From positions 1 to 64,000 of the forward strand of contig DATGWP010000232.1 in NCBI GenBank assembly GCA_035299425.1: a DNA stretch of 64,000 nt, read 5' to 3'. Both the position numbers and the translations under genes were made by a program. The notes below the pieces were generated by a model that saw only the letters and a list, made by a program, of their open reading frames with translations, was not told the DNA's origin and did not search any database. The stretch comes from Bog-950 sp035299425 (GTDB taxonomy: Bacteria > Bacteroidota > Bacteroidia > Chitinophagales > LD1). Positions 26,111-33,240 of the stretch are shown piece after piece. Within the stretch, counting starts at the first letter, position 1. Each line of letters opens with the position of its first letter.

Positions 26111-28240
26111 CTATCTCGCTATCACCAGCTTCCTATCCGCTCCCTTTACTTTTATAAAATACAGCCCGGTATTCCACTGCGCAGTAGATAGACGGTAATT
26201 AGTAGTGGTGGGGGTTGCCTCAAATATTTTGCGGCCCGCTATATCAAAAACGTCGAGAGTGGTTTTTGCTTCTGCAAACAAAGGACAAGAGACCGTCACC
26301 ATATCTTCTGCCGGGTTAGGGTAAACTGCCAGTTGCATACTTGCTGCCATCACATCATTTATATCGCTTACCACCACTGTTTGCTGCACAATGCAGTCCG
26401 AAGGATTTTTTACATATATAGTATACGTGCCATCAGCCGGTATGCTAAAGGTAGCGGTGGGCTGCCAGTTAATACCATCGATAGAATACGACAGGGGATC
26501 GTTAGCAGCATTGGCTATAGCGGTAATACTACCGGTATTGCCGTTAACCGGAGGGTTAATGGCTACCGAAGTAAGCTTAAGCGTATCGGGATAGTGCAAC
26601 TCTGCTGTAGCCAGGCGGCTGCAACCCGTAGCTGTATCTATTACTGTAACGGTATAAAAACCGGGTTCAAGATTTTGAACATTTGTTTCTGTTAATCCAT
26701 TCGACCATAAAATATTTGCATCTGTCAGGTTTAATGAATCACTGTTTACGGCCAGCGCTCCATCATTTACACCTTTGCAGGTTATAGCTTCTTTATCAAT
26801 GCCAATATTAAAATTGCACGAGTCGCAATTATACTGTTTTACATTCATTACCGCGCGGTACAAATTCAAACGGCCATTGCTAACCGTAAGGTTATTTAAG
26901 GGAGAGGTCCACTCGGCAGCCTGCAGCAAATAATCTTTCATAAGTAAAGCTACAGAGTCCGGCTGCTCGTGGTATCTATCTATCAGCCCCTGGCAGGCTG
27001 CGGCATACATAGCCGCAATAGTACCAGCCACATGGGGTGCGGCCATAGATGTGCCGCTGTTGTATTTATACGAATTGGGGTATACCGTAGAATAAACATT
27101 AAAGCCCGGCGCACCCAGGTCAATGTTTACTTTGCCAAAAGCGCCGTTTTTCACTTCTGTCATAGATGTGCTGGTCACACCTATCATATAGTTGCTGGGG
27201 CAGGTGGTGGGCATATCGCCTTCCACATCTACATTTAAAATAGTGTTATTGGTAGCTGCGGCGCTCAGTATTCCTTCGTAGCCCATAGTATCGTACATGG
27301 CGCACCATATGGGGTAATCGGCAGGCCCGGCATCATCTACCCCAAAGCTGGAATTGGTAGCTACCACAAAAGCCCCTTTGCTTTTAAAAGTGTTGTTATA
27401 CAGGCTCCGCATAGCTATTATGTAGTCGTACGATTTTACAACATAGTCTTCGGTAAAAGAGGAGCCGAATATGGGTAGTATCTTTACGCCGCGGCACACA
27501 CCGGCTATGCCTTTACTGTTGTTGGTTATAGCACCAGCAATACCGGCACAGTGCGTGGCATGGTCAGTTATAGGCGAGCTTGCCCAGGCTACGTTGCCAT
27601 TGTCATCAAATACATTCCAGCCACTTACATCATCTATATATCCATTGGCATCATCATCTATGCCATTGCCTGCTACTTCATTTCTGTTTACAAAGTAGTT
27701 TATGTCTTCGTGGTTCATATCAAACCGCTTATCAATAATAGCCACTACAATAGTATCGCCATCTACGGTTACGTTGTTCGTATCTATATCCCAGGCCAGG
27801 GTGGCATCAATATCTGCACCGGGTATGCCCGATGATTGGCCGGTGTTTAATAAACCCCACTGCAAACCAAAATCGGTATCGTTAGGTATAGAGCGGTCTT
27901 TTATACGGTGGTTAAACTGTGCCAGCTTAATATGCGGGTTACGTTTCAGGGTAAGTAAAAACTCTTCGGGCAAAATGGTTGTGCTGCGCTCCAGTAAATA
28001 AATACCCATGCGCACCGACAGGCATTCTTTATTCACAGCCTGGCCTGCAATGCCTGGCTCTGCCAGCACCTGCTCAATTTTATGCCCAGGCTTAAGCATT
28101 ACAATAAACTGGTTCAGCACACGGTTATCATCCTCTTCAAATTGTGCCGATAAAATTGCAGGCACAAATAGTAGCAGCCATCCTAAAAGCACCAGTTGGC
28201 CTTTTATAGCAGCCCCTTTGGCAACAACACTATTTTTCAT
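26111..28240 (-). CDS. Subtilisin-like (S8) secreted serine protease with SprB-like repeat and T9SS type A tail
   Basis: An exported protease of 709 residues. A signal region (about 1-32, 'LFVPAILSAQ') and a propeptide-like segment (about 40-115) lead to the S8 domain with its triad: D170 in 'VVVAIIDKRFDMNH', H227 in 'DHATHCAGIAGA' and S398 in 'NSGTSMAAPHVAG'. After the catalytic domain come a single SprB-like repeat ('GFYTVTVIDTATGC') and a further beta domain. The tail ('LAVYPNPAEDMVTVSC' ... 'NTGLYFIKVKGADRKLVIAR') is a T9SS type A domain. HATHCAG replaces the usual HGTHVAG, and an extra Cys follows the motif His; activity still seems likely. Confidence 0.93.
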   Translation of the reverse strand: MKNSVVAKGAAIKGQLVLLGWLLLFVPAILSAQFEEDDNRVLNQFIVMLKPGHKIEQVLAEPGIAGQAVNKECLSVRMGIYLLERSTTILPEEFLLTLKRNPHIKLAQFNHRIKDRSIPNDTDFGLQWGLLNTGQSSGIPGADIDATLAWDIDTNNVTVDGDTIVVAIIDKRFDMNHEDINYFVNRNEVAGNGIDDDANGYIDDVSGWNVFDDNGNVAWASSPITDHATHCAGIAGAITNNSKGIAGVCRGVKILPIFGSSFTEDYVVKSYDYIIAMRSLYNNTFKSKGAFVVATNSSFGVDDAGPADYPIWCAMYDTMGYEGILSAAATNNTILNVDVEGDMPTTCPSNYMIGVTSTSMTEVKNGAFGKVNIDLGAPGFNVYSTVYPNSYKYNSGTSMAAPHVAGTIAAMYAAACQGLIDRYHEQPDSVALLMKDYLLQAAEWTSPLNNLTVSNGRLNLYRAVMNVKQYNCDSCNFNIGIDKEAITCKGVNDGALAVNSDSLNLTDANILWSNGLTETNVQNLEPGFYTVTVIDTATGCSRLATAELHYPDTLKLTSVAINPPVNGNTGSITAIANAANDPLSYSIDGINWQPTATFSIPADGTYTIYVKNPSDCIVQQTVVVSDINDVMAASMQLAVYPNPAEDMVTVSCPLFAEAKTTLDVFDIAGRKIFEATPTTTNYRLSTAQWNTGLYFIKVKGADRKLVIAR

Positions 28241-28324
28241 GGCTTAAAATTAGCACAAAAGCTATCCCTTTCTTAGCAAGACGGGCTTTTTATGCCGATG
28301 ACTGTCATAGAAATGTAAAAATCC

Positions 28325-29674
28325 TTACACCAGCACATTCCGCTCTATCCATTCGTGCGCCATTTTCATTACCTCTTCGCTATCCCATTTGGTTTCTATA
28401 TCCGGCAGGGCCATAATGCTGTCCAGCAGTTCGCTTTGCTTTTTGCCGCGGCGTTGCGCCTCGGCGTACGATAAATCGCTAAAAGTCACCATGGCGTAGT
28501 GGGTCATAAATTTATCGCCATAAGCCTGTGCTATCTTCTTTTCAATTTTAAGGCGTAGCTGAAAATCTTCGCGGCCGCTCAGGTCGCGCATTTCTACAAA
28601 GTTGTAGAGCGCAAGGTCGGCTATAGCATCGGCATTAGGTTTGCGTTGCTCCTGAAATTTAGCCAGTGCTTCGTCCCAATTCTCGTTAGTAGCGGTAAGT
28701 ATGTCATCCAGTTCGCTCACATCTTCAAAACCGCAGTTCATGCCCTGCCCGTAAAATGGCACTATGGCATGGGCAGCATCGCCTATCAGGCAACTTTGAT
28801 TCACTTTCCACGGAAACGACTTAACCGTAACCAGCGATGAGGTTGGGTTCTCAAAAAAATCGGTCTGCAACTCGGGCATCAATGGTACTGCATCAGCAAA
28901 ATTATTTTTAAAGTAAGCTTCTACCTCGCTGGCATTATTAATCTGCGAAAATGAATTTTCGCCTTTAAACGGGGCAAACAGGGTAACTGTAAAACTGCCA
29001 TCCAGGTTTGGCAGGGCTATCATCATAAAACTTTTGCGCGGCCAAATGTGCAGGGCATTTTTCTCAATAGCATGTTTACCGTTTTTGGCAGGTATGGTTA
29101 GCTCCTTATAGCCATACTCCTCGTGCTGCTGGCTAAGGTTAAAGTTGGGGGTCTTTTGCATTTCGTAGCGCACTTCGCTGTAAGCACCGTCGGCACCAAA
29201 GATTACGTCCGATGTTACTTCCGAAATGCTTTCGGTAGCCAGGTTTTCGAAGGTGAGGTGTGTTTTGGCAAAATTTATTTTAGCGCAACGTTCGTTAAAG
29301 TAAAAATTGACGCCAGTAAACTTATCGGCCTTCTCTACCATTATCCGGTTCAAGTCTCCACGCGATACCGAATAAATAGCCTGGTCTTCATTTCCATACG
29401 GAAAGAAAGAAGTGTTGCCTTCTGTATCGTGTATCACACGCCCTTTCATAGGTATGGCTATCTTCTCTACCGCTTTATCCAGCCCTGCTTTTTTCAGGGC
29501 CTTCCACCCGCGGTGGCTAAGCGCCAGGTTAATAGAGCGGCCACCAATATAGCCAGCAGTGCGCATATCGGGCCGGCGCTCATATACGTTTACATTATGT
29601 CCGCGTTTGCTCAGGTAACAGCTCAGCAGCGAGCCTACCAGCCCCGCCCCTACTATGGTGATATTCTTTTGCAT
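28325..29674 (-). CDS. kmo: Kynurenine 3-monooxygenase
   Basis: A flavoprotein hydroxylase converting L-kynurenine to 3-hydroxykynurenine with NADPH and O2, in tryptophan catabolism toward quinolinate/NAD. The 449-residue chain has the FAD-binding 'IVGAGLVGSLLSCYLSKRGHNV', the KMO-typical 'GYIGGRSINLALSHRGWKAL', 'SVSRGDLNRIMVEKA', and the second FAD motif 'LIGDAAHAIVPFYGQGMNCGFEDV'. The C-terminal hydrophobic anchor of eukaryotic KMO is not present. No kynureninase or tryptophan dioxygenase gene is nearby. On the minus strand TAGTTTCG lies just upstream as a possible -7 box. Confidence 0.93.
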   Translation of the reverse strand: MQKNITIVGAGLVGSLLSCYLSKRGHNVNVYERRPDMRTAGYIGGRSINLALSHRGWKALKKAGLDKAVEKIAIPMKGRVIHDTEGNTSFFPYGNEDQAIYSVSRGDLNRIMVEKADKFTGVNFYFNERCAKINFAKTHLTFENLATESISEVTSDVIFGADGAYSEVRYEMQKTPNFNLSQQHEEYGYKELTIPAKNGKHAIEKNALHIWPRKSFMMIALPNLDGSFTVTLFAPFKGENSFSQINNASEVEAYFKNNFADAVPLMPELQTDFFENPTSSLVTVKSFPWKVNQSCLIGDAAHAIVPFYGQGMNCGFEDVSELDDILTATNENWDEALAKFQEQRKPNADAIADLALYNFVEMRDLSGREDFQLRLKIEKKIAQAYGDKFMTHYAMVTFSDLSYAEAQRRGKKQSELLDSIMALPDIETKWDSEEVMKMAHEWIERNVLV

Positions 29675-29759
29675 GGGGCGAAACTATGAACAAAGTTTAG
29701 TTTATAAGGCTGAATTTTCTCAGTTCTGTTTTTCTACATTCGCACCATAAATTACTACT

Positions 29760-30209
29760 ATGACACTGGAAGAAAAAATCAACGCTGACCTTAAAACTGC
29801 CATGCTTGCCCGCGATGAAGCGACTACGCGCGCGCTTAGAGGAATTAAAAGCGGAATTATTATCGCTAAAACCGAAAAAGGCGCTAATGGCGTAATTACG
29901 CCGGAGAAAGAAGTGCAAATGCTGCAAAAAATGCTGAAGCAGCGCCGCGATTCTATTGCCGAGTTTGAAAAAGCAAACCGCACCGACCTGATACAGAAAG
30001 AGCAGGAAGAAGCTGCTGTAATTGAAAAATACCTGCCGGCCATGATGAGCGAAGACGAAGTGCGAGAAGTGGTTAAGCAGGCTATAGCCAGCACCGGTGC
30101 CACCAGCCAAAAAGAAATGGGCAAAGTAATGGGCATGGTTAGCAAACAATTAGCCGGCAAAGCAGATAATAAAGTAATAGCGGATACCGTTAAGAGCTTA
30201 TTAACCTAA
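29760..30209 (+). CDS. GatB/YqeY domain protein
   Basis: A 149-residue helical protein homologous to the tail domain of the GatB subunit of the tRNA-dependent amidotransferase. Typical sequence: 'LEEKINADLKTAMLARDEATTRALRGIKSGI', 'KMLKQRRDSIAEFEKANRTDLIQKEQEEAAVIEKYLP', 'GKVMGMVSKQLAGKAD'. YqeY-type proteins are thought to bind tRNA, but their role is not settled. Length matches the family. TACATTCG at 29735-29742 is a possible -7 box. A palindromic repeat element separates it from the CvpA gene. Confidence 0.93.
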   Translation: MTLEEKINADLKTAMLARDEATTRALRGIKSGIIIAKTEKGANGVITPEKEVQMLQKMLKQRRDSIAEFEKANRTDLIQKEQEEAAVIEKYLPAMMSEDEVREVVKQAIASTGATSQKEMGKVMGMVSKQLAGKADNKVIADTVKSLLT

Positions 30210-30220
30210 ACAAACCCATT

Positions 30221-30321
30221 CGTCATTGTGAGGAAGATTTCCGCTTTGGGAAACCTGACGAAGCAATCCCCTAACTAAAGCGGGAGATTGCTTCAGTCGC
30301 AGAGCCTCCCTCGCAATGACG
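30221..30321. repeat. MITE/REP-like palindromic element, copy 1
   Basis: Outer ends CGTCATTGTGAGG (30221-30233) and CCTCGCAATGACG (30309-30321) are inverted with one G-T pair. An inner inverted pair, GAAGCAATCCC and GGGAGATTGCTTC, lies inside. The ~101-bp element fills the gap between two genes and has a relative at 62710-62839 with the same nested ends. Confidence 0.85.
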
Positions 30322-30331
30322 CAACATTTAT

Positions 30332-30847
30332 ATGTTATTCGACATTCTATTTTTAGTATTTATAGCTATCGGCTTCTACCAGGGGTATAAGAACGGGATC
30401 ATCTATTCCCTCTTCTCTATCATCGGCTGGTTTTTGGGTATTGTGGCTGCGCTTAAGTTTAGCTACGTGATGATAAACCTGATAGATGGGTTTGCGCACC
30501 TAAGCCCAAAGACGCTTGCCATCATTGCATTTATATTGGTGCTGGCACTGGTAGTAGGCCTAATGAAACTGATAGCCTGGGGACTGGAGCAGATATTGAA
30601 GTCCTTCTCTATGAATTTGTTCAACCAGATTTTTGGCGGCATACTGCACTCGCTGGTTGGGCTGTACGTGCTTTGTGTGTTTATCTGGTTTGTAAACCGG
30701 TTAGATGTTTTTCCTGCATCGCAAAAAACAAGCTCGCATGTATACCCTTACATAGCCAACCTGGCCCCGCATGTAATGGAAATATCGGGCAAGGTGGTAC
30801 CTATGTTCCGCGATACGTTTGAGAAGTTTGATAACCTGTTAAGATAA
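30332..30847 (+). CDS. CvpA family inner-membrane protein
   Basis: A 171-residue protein with four predicted transmembrane helices (about 1-20, 27-48, 62-85, 100-122), in the CvpA pattern: 'DILFLVFIAIGFYQGYKNGIIYSLFSIIGWFLGIVAALKFS' and 'LEQILKSFSMNLFNQIFGGILHSLVGLYV'. CvpA is linked to colicin V production in E. coli and to envelope stress tolerance elsewhere; the molecular function is unknown. It precedes the amidotransferase gene by 33 bp in the same direction. Confidence 0.9.
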   Translation: MLFDILFLVFIAIGFYQGYKNGIIYSLFSIIGWFLGIVAALKFSYVMINLIDGFAHLSPKTLAIIAFILVLALVVGLMKLIAWGLEQILKSFSMNLFNQIFGGILHSLVGLYVLCVFIWFVNRLDVFPASQKTSSHVYPYIANLAPHVMEISGKVVPMFRDTFEKFDNLLR

Positions 30848-30880
30848 ACGCATTAGTCATCTGATGACTAATCAAACCCA

Positions 30881-31444
30881 ATGGTTCTACTCTTAGACAA
30901 TTACGACTCTTTTACCTACAATCTGCGCGATTATATTCTGCAGACCGGTAACCAATGCTGCGTAGTGCGAAACGATGAAATGACCCTGGAAGAAATTGCC
31001 GCGCTGGATTTTACCTCTGCTGTTATATCCCCCGGGCCGAAAACCCCGCGCGAAGCCGGTATTACCATGCAGTTTATCGAGCGGTTTTATGCCACTAAGC
31101 CTATACTTGGCATTTGCCTGGGGCACCAGGCTATAGGCGAATTTTTTGGCGCAAAAGTAATTAAGGCCAATAAACCGGTGCATGGCAAAACATCGGTAAT
31201 AAAGCACAACGGCCATTATCTGTTTAATAACCTGCCCCAGCAACTGGAAGTGATGCGCTATCACTCGCTGATTTTGGACGATTTGACACATACGCCCCTA
31301 CAGGTTACAGCTACCAGCGCTGAAAATGAAATTATGGCTGTAGCTCATCCCGAATTGAAGATAGCCGGTGTGCAGTTTCACCCTGAATCGGTGCTTACCA
31401 CACATGGATTGCAGATAATGAAGAATTGGTTTGACAGCTTTTAA
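30881..31444 (+). CDS. Anthranilate/aminodeoxychorismate synthase glutamine amidotransferase subunit
   Basis: A class I glutamine amidotransferase of 187 residues that supplies ammonia for anthranilate (TrpG) or 4-amino-4-deoxychorismate (PabA) formation. The start 'MVLLLDNYDSFTYNLRDYI', the nucleophile elbow 'LGICLGHQAIGEFFGA' with catalytic Cys, and the His-Glu pair in 'GVQFHPESVLTTHG' are intact. No trpE, pabB or trp operon gene is adjacent. That makes a role in folate (pabA) or a shared role most plausible, but sequence alone does not separate the two. Confidence 0.92.
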   Translation: MVLLLDNYDSFTYNLRDYILQTGNQCCVVRNDEMTLEEIAALDFTSAVISPGPKTPREAGITMQFIERFYATKPILGICLGHQAIGEFFGAKVIKANKPVHGKTSVIKHNGHYLFNNLPQQLEVMRYHSLILDDLTHTPLQVTATSAENEIMAVAHPELKIAGVQFHPESVLTTHGLQIMKNWFDSF

Positions 31445-31507
31445 CGTATTGTCCCATTTGCCTTACACAATCATCCGGTTGTGCATATTCATTAACACTA
31501 TCGCAAT

Positions 31508-31536
31508 TTTGTTTTCTCACTAAAAAACTACATTCG
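31508..31536 (+). promoter_or_regulatory. Candidate promoter TTTG-N17-TACATTCG
   Basis: TTTG at 31508-31511 and TACATTCG at 31529-31536 are 17 bases apart, resembling a Bacteroidota -33/-7 pair with C in the TTTG box. The ATG of the hydrolase gene follows 21 bases later. Confidence 0.4.
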
Positions 31537-31556
31537 TTGCAGGCCAAATAGTATGA

Positions 31557-32315
31557 ATGAATTTTCAGGTTAAACAGGAAGAACGCTTTAAATATTGCGA
31601 AGAAGGAAATGGCGAAGCAATTGTTTTATTGCACGGCCTTTTCGGCGGCCTCAGCAACTTTAATCATCTGATAGAGCATTTTTCACGTAACTATAAGGTG
31701 AGCATTCCCCTGTTACCATTATACGACCTTGAGGTTGACCAAACCACCATTACCGGTATGGTTGATTATATCGATGAATTTATAGAGTATAAAGGCTACG
31801 ATAAAATACACCTGATAGGCAATTCGCTGGGCGGGCACATAGCCCAAATGTATTACCTGCGCAAGCCCGATAAGGTAAAAACCATGACCCTTACAGGCAG
31901 TTCGGGCTTGTTTGAAAATTCACTGGGCGATACGTATCCGCGCAAAGGCGATTACGACTTTGTGAAGAAGAAAACCGAAGCTACTTTTTACGACCCGGCC
32001 ATGGCTACCAAAGAACTTACCGATGAGGTTTTTGAAATTGTAAATAACCGGGTAAAAGCCATACGAATGGTGGTTTTAGCCAAATCGGCGGTGCGGCAGA
32101 ATTTGCGCGACGAAATACCCAATATGAGGCTGCCTGTTTGCTTAATCTGGGGAAAAGACGATACCATAACTCCGGCTTTTGTGGCAGAGGAATTTCGCAA
32201 ATTGTTGCCAAATGCCGAATTACACGTGATAGACAGATGTGGGCATGCCCCTATGATGGAGCACCCTCAGCAGTTTAACAGCATTTTGGAGGGTTTTTTG
32301 GCTAAGAATAAATGA
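31557..32315 (+). CDS. Alpha/beta-fold hydrolase
   Basis: A 252-residue soluble hydrolase. The oxyanion 'LLHGLFGGLSNF' follows the first strand, the nucleophile elbow is 'IGNSLGGH' (Ser90), the acid is in 'LIWGKDDTITP', and the base His is in 'VIDRCGHAPMMEHPQQF'. The triad is complete. Such proteins include esterases, C-C bond hydrolases and haloperoxidase-like enzymes; the substrate cannot be read from sequence. The second of two overlapping ATGs was used, since the first (31553) opens a 7-codon frame. It overlaps a spurious upstream extension of the CBS gene but is ~100 bp from that gene's likely true start. Confidence 0.9.
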   Translation: MNFQVKQEERFKYCEEGNGEAIVLLHGLFGGLSNFNHLIEHFSRNYKVSIPLLPLYDLEVDQTTITGMVDYIDEFIEYKGYDKIHLIGNSLGGHIAQMYYLRKPDKVKTMTLTGSSGLFENSLGDTYPRKGDYDFVKKKTEATFYDPAMATKELTDEVFEIVNNRVKAIRMVVLAKSAVRQNLRDEIPNMRLPVCLIWGKDDTITPAFVAEEFRKLLPNAELHVIDRCGHAPMMEHPQQFNSILEGFLAKNK

Positions 32316-32413
32316 GATGTTTTGATTTGTCATGCAATTGTAAAAAACAAACAAAAACTGAAAACAACTGGACCTTTTACGATGTTTATACGTCTAATTT
32401 AAAAACGAGGATT

Positions 32414-33076
32414 ATGATAGCACCCAATATGATTTCCGACTCAGTGCCGCCGCTGCACTTAGATGATACCGGCGAACAGGCTATGCTGGCCATGCACGAA
32501 TTTAATGTAAGCCAGATACCGGTGGTAGATGGTAATAGCTATATAGGTTTGGTTACGATGGAAGATATCATCAACATCAAACACCTGAGCAACCCGCTGA
32601 AAAACTTTACACAAACTTTCCGCAAGCCGTATGTAAAAGATACAGCGCATATTTTTGATGTGATGAAGGCGGCTATTGAGTTTAATGTGCGCGTGGTGCC
32701 GATAATTAACGAAGACCACCGCTACCTGGGCCTGATATCTGCGGAAAGCTGCCTGCGCGCTTTTGCCATCCTTAATTCTGTGCAGGATGCCGGCGCAATA
32801 TTAGAAGTAGCTATCCCTGTAAAAGACTACTTATTGAGCGAAGTAGCCAAAATTGTAGAGGATAACGAAGCCGAAATTCTGTGCCTTTACACCAACATCA
32901 ACCAGCAAACGCAAATGGTAGAAATTACCATTAAGCTGAATACTACCGAGGTGCTGTCTATTGTAGCTTCTTTCGAGCGATACGAGTACGAGGTAAAAGC
33001 CGTGCACAATGATGAAGAGTATAGCGAAGACATGAAAGACCGTTACGATGGCCTTATGCGCTACCTGAATGTATAA
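32414..33076 (+). CDS. CBS-domain protein
   Basis: A 220-residue protein with two CBS domains. The first starts 'MIAPNMISDSVPPLHLDDTGEQAMLAMHEFNVSQIPVVDGNSYIGLVTMEDI'; the second is the 'HIFDVMKAAIEFNVRVVPIINEDHRYLGLISAESC' pair. An ACT-like C-terminal segment follows ('VEITIKLNTTEVLSIVASFERYEYEVKAV'). CBS pairs bind adenosine nucleotides and act as energy sensors. I chose the ATG at 32414, preceded by 'acgagg', over the open frame from 32312, whose first 34 residues look non-coding. A terminator follows. Confidence 0.87.
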   Translation: MIAPNMISDSVPPLHLDDTGEQAMLAMHEFNVSQIPVVDGNSYIGLVTMEDIINIKHLSNPLKNFTQTFRKPYVKDTAHIFDVMKAAIEFNVRVVPIINEDHRYLGLISAESCLRAFAILNSVQDAGAILEVAIPVKDYLLSEVAKIVEDNEAEILCLYTNINQQTQMVEITIKLNTTEVLSIVASFERYEYEVKAVHNDEEYSEDMKDRYDGLMRYLNV

Positions 33077-33096
33077 TAACATAGATTACAGTTATT

Positions 33097-33132
33097 AAAC
33101 GCCCGCACAGCAAGCTGTGTGGGCGTTTTTGT
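33097..33132 (+). terminator. Rho-independent terminator after the CBS gene
   Basis: AAACGCCCGCACAGC (33097-33111) pairs with GCTGTGTGGGCGTTT (33114-33128), 15 bp with one G-U pair and a 2-base loop, followed by TTGTTT. It begins 20 bp after the stop. Confidence 0.92.
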
Positions 33133-33216
33133 TTATAGTGGTAAGAAAACAGACTTTTTTAGCAGTTATATATTGCCAAATCACTACATCTTTAATTTAT
33201 CCCTCGTTAATTCTCA

Positions 33217-33224
33217 TATTTTTG
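33217..33224 (+). promoter_or_regulatory. Candidate -7 promoter box TATTTTTG
   Basis: An exact TAnnTTTG match 24 bases upstream of the DUF5686 gene start. The upstream -33 region is only weakly similar (TTTA). Confidence 0.4.
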
Positions 33225-33240
33225 CCGCTCTTTAAAAATA

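Noticed and set aside
29697..30160. Two minus-strand frames opposite yqeY
   Set aside because: yqeY on the plus strand has full family similarity; the antisense products are low-complexity.
32312..32413. N-terminal extension of the CBS protein overlapping the hydrolase stop
   Set aside because: The 34 extra residues (Cys, Lys and Asn rich) do not resemble the CBS domain start, while the ATG at 32414 has a purine-rich leader and begins at the domain.
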